A stretch of DNA of 32,597 nt from Rhabdothermincola sp036846205 (lineage in GTDB: Bacteria > Actinomycetota > Acidimicrobiia > Acidimicrobiales > Acidimicrobilacustridaceae), in contig NZ_DAIUCK010000027.1 of the NCBI RefSeq assembly GCF_036846205.1, positions 1 to 32,597 of the forward strand. The letters run 5' to 3'. Made by a program: the position numbers and the translations under genes. The notes under the pieces are model-generated. The model ran no database searches. It saw only the letters and a program-made list of their open reading frames with translations, and was not told where the DNA came from. Shown piece by piece: positions 31,927 through 32,597 of this stretch (its first letter is position 1; each line of letters opens with the position of its first letter).

Positions 31927-32597
31927 AGCGGATCGCCGCCCTCCTCGCCGCGGCCGGCATGATCGCGGCTGCGGTGCTGGTGCGCGGCTGGCTCGACCAG
32001 CGCGACCAGCCCGGCGGGGGGAGCAGCCCGGCGTCGGGGAAACAGCTCACGCTGGTGTGCGTCACCGAGCTGGAGGCGGTGTGCGCCCAACTCGCCCGCA
32101 ACCAACCGGGCATCCAGGTCCGCACCGAGGACGTGGCCACGACCATCGCCGCGCTCAGCGCGAGCGACGCCGACGCCTCCGCGATCGACGGCTGGCTCAC
32201 CTTCGCCCCGTTCCCCGAGCTGGTGGACGAGCAGCGGGCCCGGGCGGGCCTCCAGCCCGTCCTGGCCGACCCGACCGCGCCGCTGGCCCGCTCCCCGCTG
32301 GTGATGGCGGTGTGGAACGACCGGCGAACGGTGCTGGAGACGACCTGCCCGGCCGGTGGGATCACCTGGCGATGCGTCGGCGAGCTGGCCGGGCGACCGT
32401 GGGTGGACCTCGGTGGGGGCGCGGCGTGGGGGGCGGTGAAGCCCGGCCAGCCCGCGCCGGACCGCACCGCGGCCGGTTGGCTGGCCCTCGCGCAGGCGGC
32501 GGGGTCGTGGTTCGGCCGCACCGACTTCGCGGCCAACGACTTCCAGGACCCGGCCTTCCGCCGGTGGTTCGAGCAGCTCGAACGAGGGGTGCCGTCC
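31923..32597 (+). CDS. Membrane-anchored solute-binding-like protein, 3' end beyond the window
   Basis: 225 residues are visible and the frame is still open at the window end. ATG at 31923 overlaps the AAA stop. The N terminus (MKRIAALLAAAGMIAAAVL) is a signal peptide or single anchor helix with no lipobox Cys, followed by a Gly/Ser linker. The rest starts with a LTLVCVTELEAVC strand-turn and includes ARSPLVMAVWND, typical of type II periplasmic-binding folds (sulfate/molybdate-like or VWA-associated extracellular solute-binding proteins). Cys pairs (VCVTELEAVC; TTCPAGGITWRC) could be disulfides. Coupling to a CbbX-type ATPase is odd for a transport role. Function unknown. Confidence 0.75.
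   Translation, partial: MKRIAALLAAAGMIAAAVLVRGWLDQRDQPGGGSSPASGKQLTLVCVTELEAVCAQLARNQPGIQVRTEDVATTIAALSASDADASAIDGWLTFAPFPELVDEQRARAGLQPVLADPTAPLARSPLVMAVWNDRRTVLETTCPAGGITWRCVGELAGRPWVDLGGGAAWGAVKPGQPAPDRTAAGWLALAQAAGSWFGRTDFAANDFQDPAFRRWFEQLERGVPS

Overview
The window is about 70% GC by eye, with dense short-spaced genes, many GTG starts, an F420-type luciferase-like oxidoreductase, a PaaX regulator, a class II DAHP synthase and many starts that look leaderless. This points to an actinomycete chromosome, most likely class Acidimicrobiia; the class is inference. Nearly all of the DNA is ordinary chromosomal coding sequence. The accessory-looking parts are a homing endonuclease beside a tRNA gene, a pair of tandem hairpins at the left edge, and two small secreted proteins.

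Layout. (1) 1-7197: two tandem hairpin repeats, then a minus-strand branched-chain amino acid type ABC importer compressed into three polypeptides: a LivH-LivM permease fusion, an MFS-LivF-LivG fusion and an anchored substrate-binding protein. (2) 7332-13226: an F420-type oxidoreductase on plus, convergent with a minus-strand run leuS > acyl-AMP/CoA ligase > HAD phosphatase. (3) 13374-16361: tRNA-Ala(GGC), a LAGLIDADG endonuclease immediately behind it, then minus-strand nadD > degenerate LCP/LytR_C protein > rsfS. (4) 16688-18945: a primary-like sigma factor and class II DAHP synthase. (5) 18972-25081: a secreted beta-helix protein (minus), a siroheme sulfite/nitrite reductase with cysH, a PaaX-family regulator, a GerMN lipoprotein and a small secreted Thr-rich protein. 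(6) 25126-29095 (minus): MoxR ATPase, CoxE-like VWA protein and a metallo-beta-lactamase/Rieske fusion. (7) 29180-32597: proA (minus), divergent from a TerB-like/AAA ATPase translationally coupled to a solute-binding-like protein cut by the window end.

How the genes work together. The importer genes form one solute-uptake system. The siroheme reductase and cysH make up the adenylylsulfate-to-sulfide part of assimilatory sulfur metabolism. MoxR plus VWA is the usual chaperone pair for metal-cofactor enzyme maturation, here next to a Rieske/MBL protein. The strongest leads for something undescribed are: (a) two unrelated secreted proteins ending in the same C-terminal pentapeptide P-R-[YF]-A-G-COOH after a Thr-rich linker, encoded by different codons; (b) the MFS-ABC-ABC fusion; (c) the tandem hairpins with a compensatory base-pair change; (d) the endonuclease that appears to borrow a tRNA promoter; (e) a recurring TANNNT-N6-8-start arrangement implying leaderless transcription; and (f) palindromic operators at moxR and at proA/AAA.
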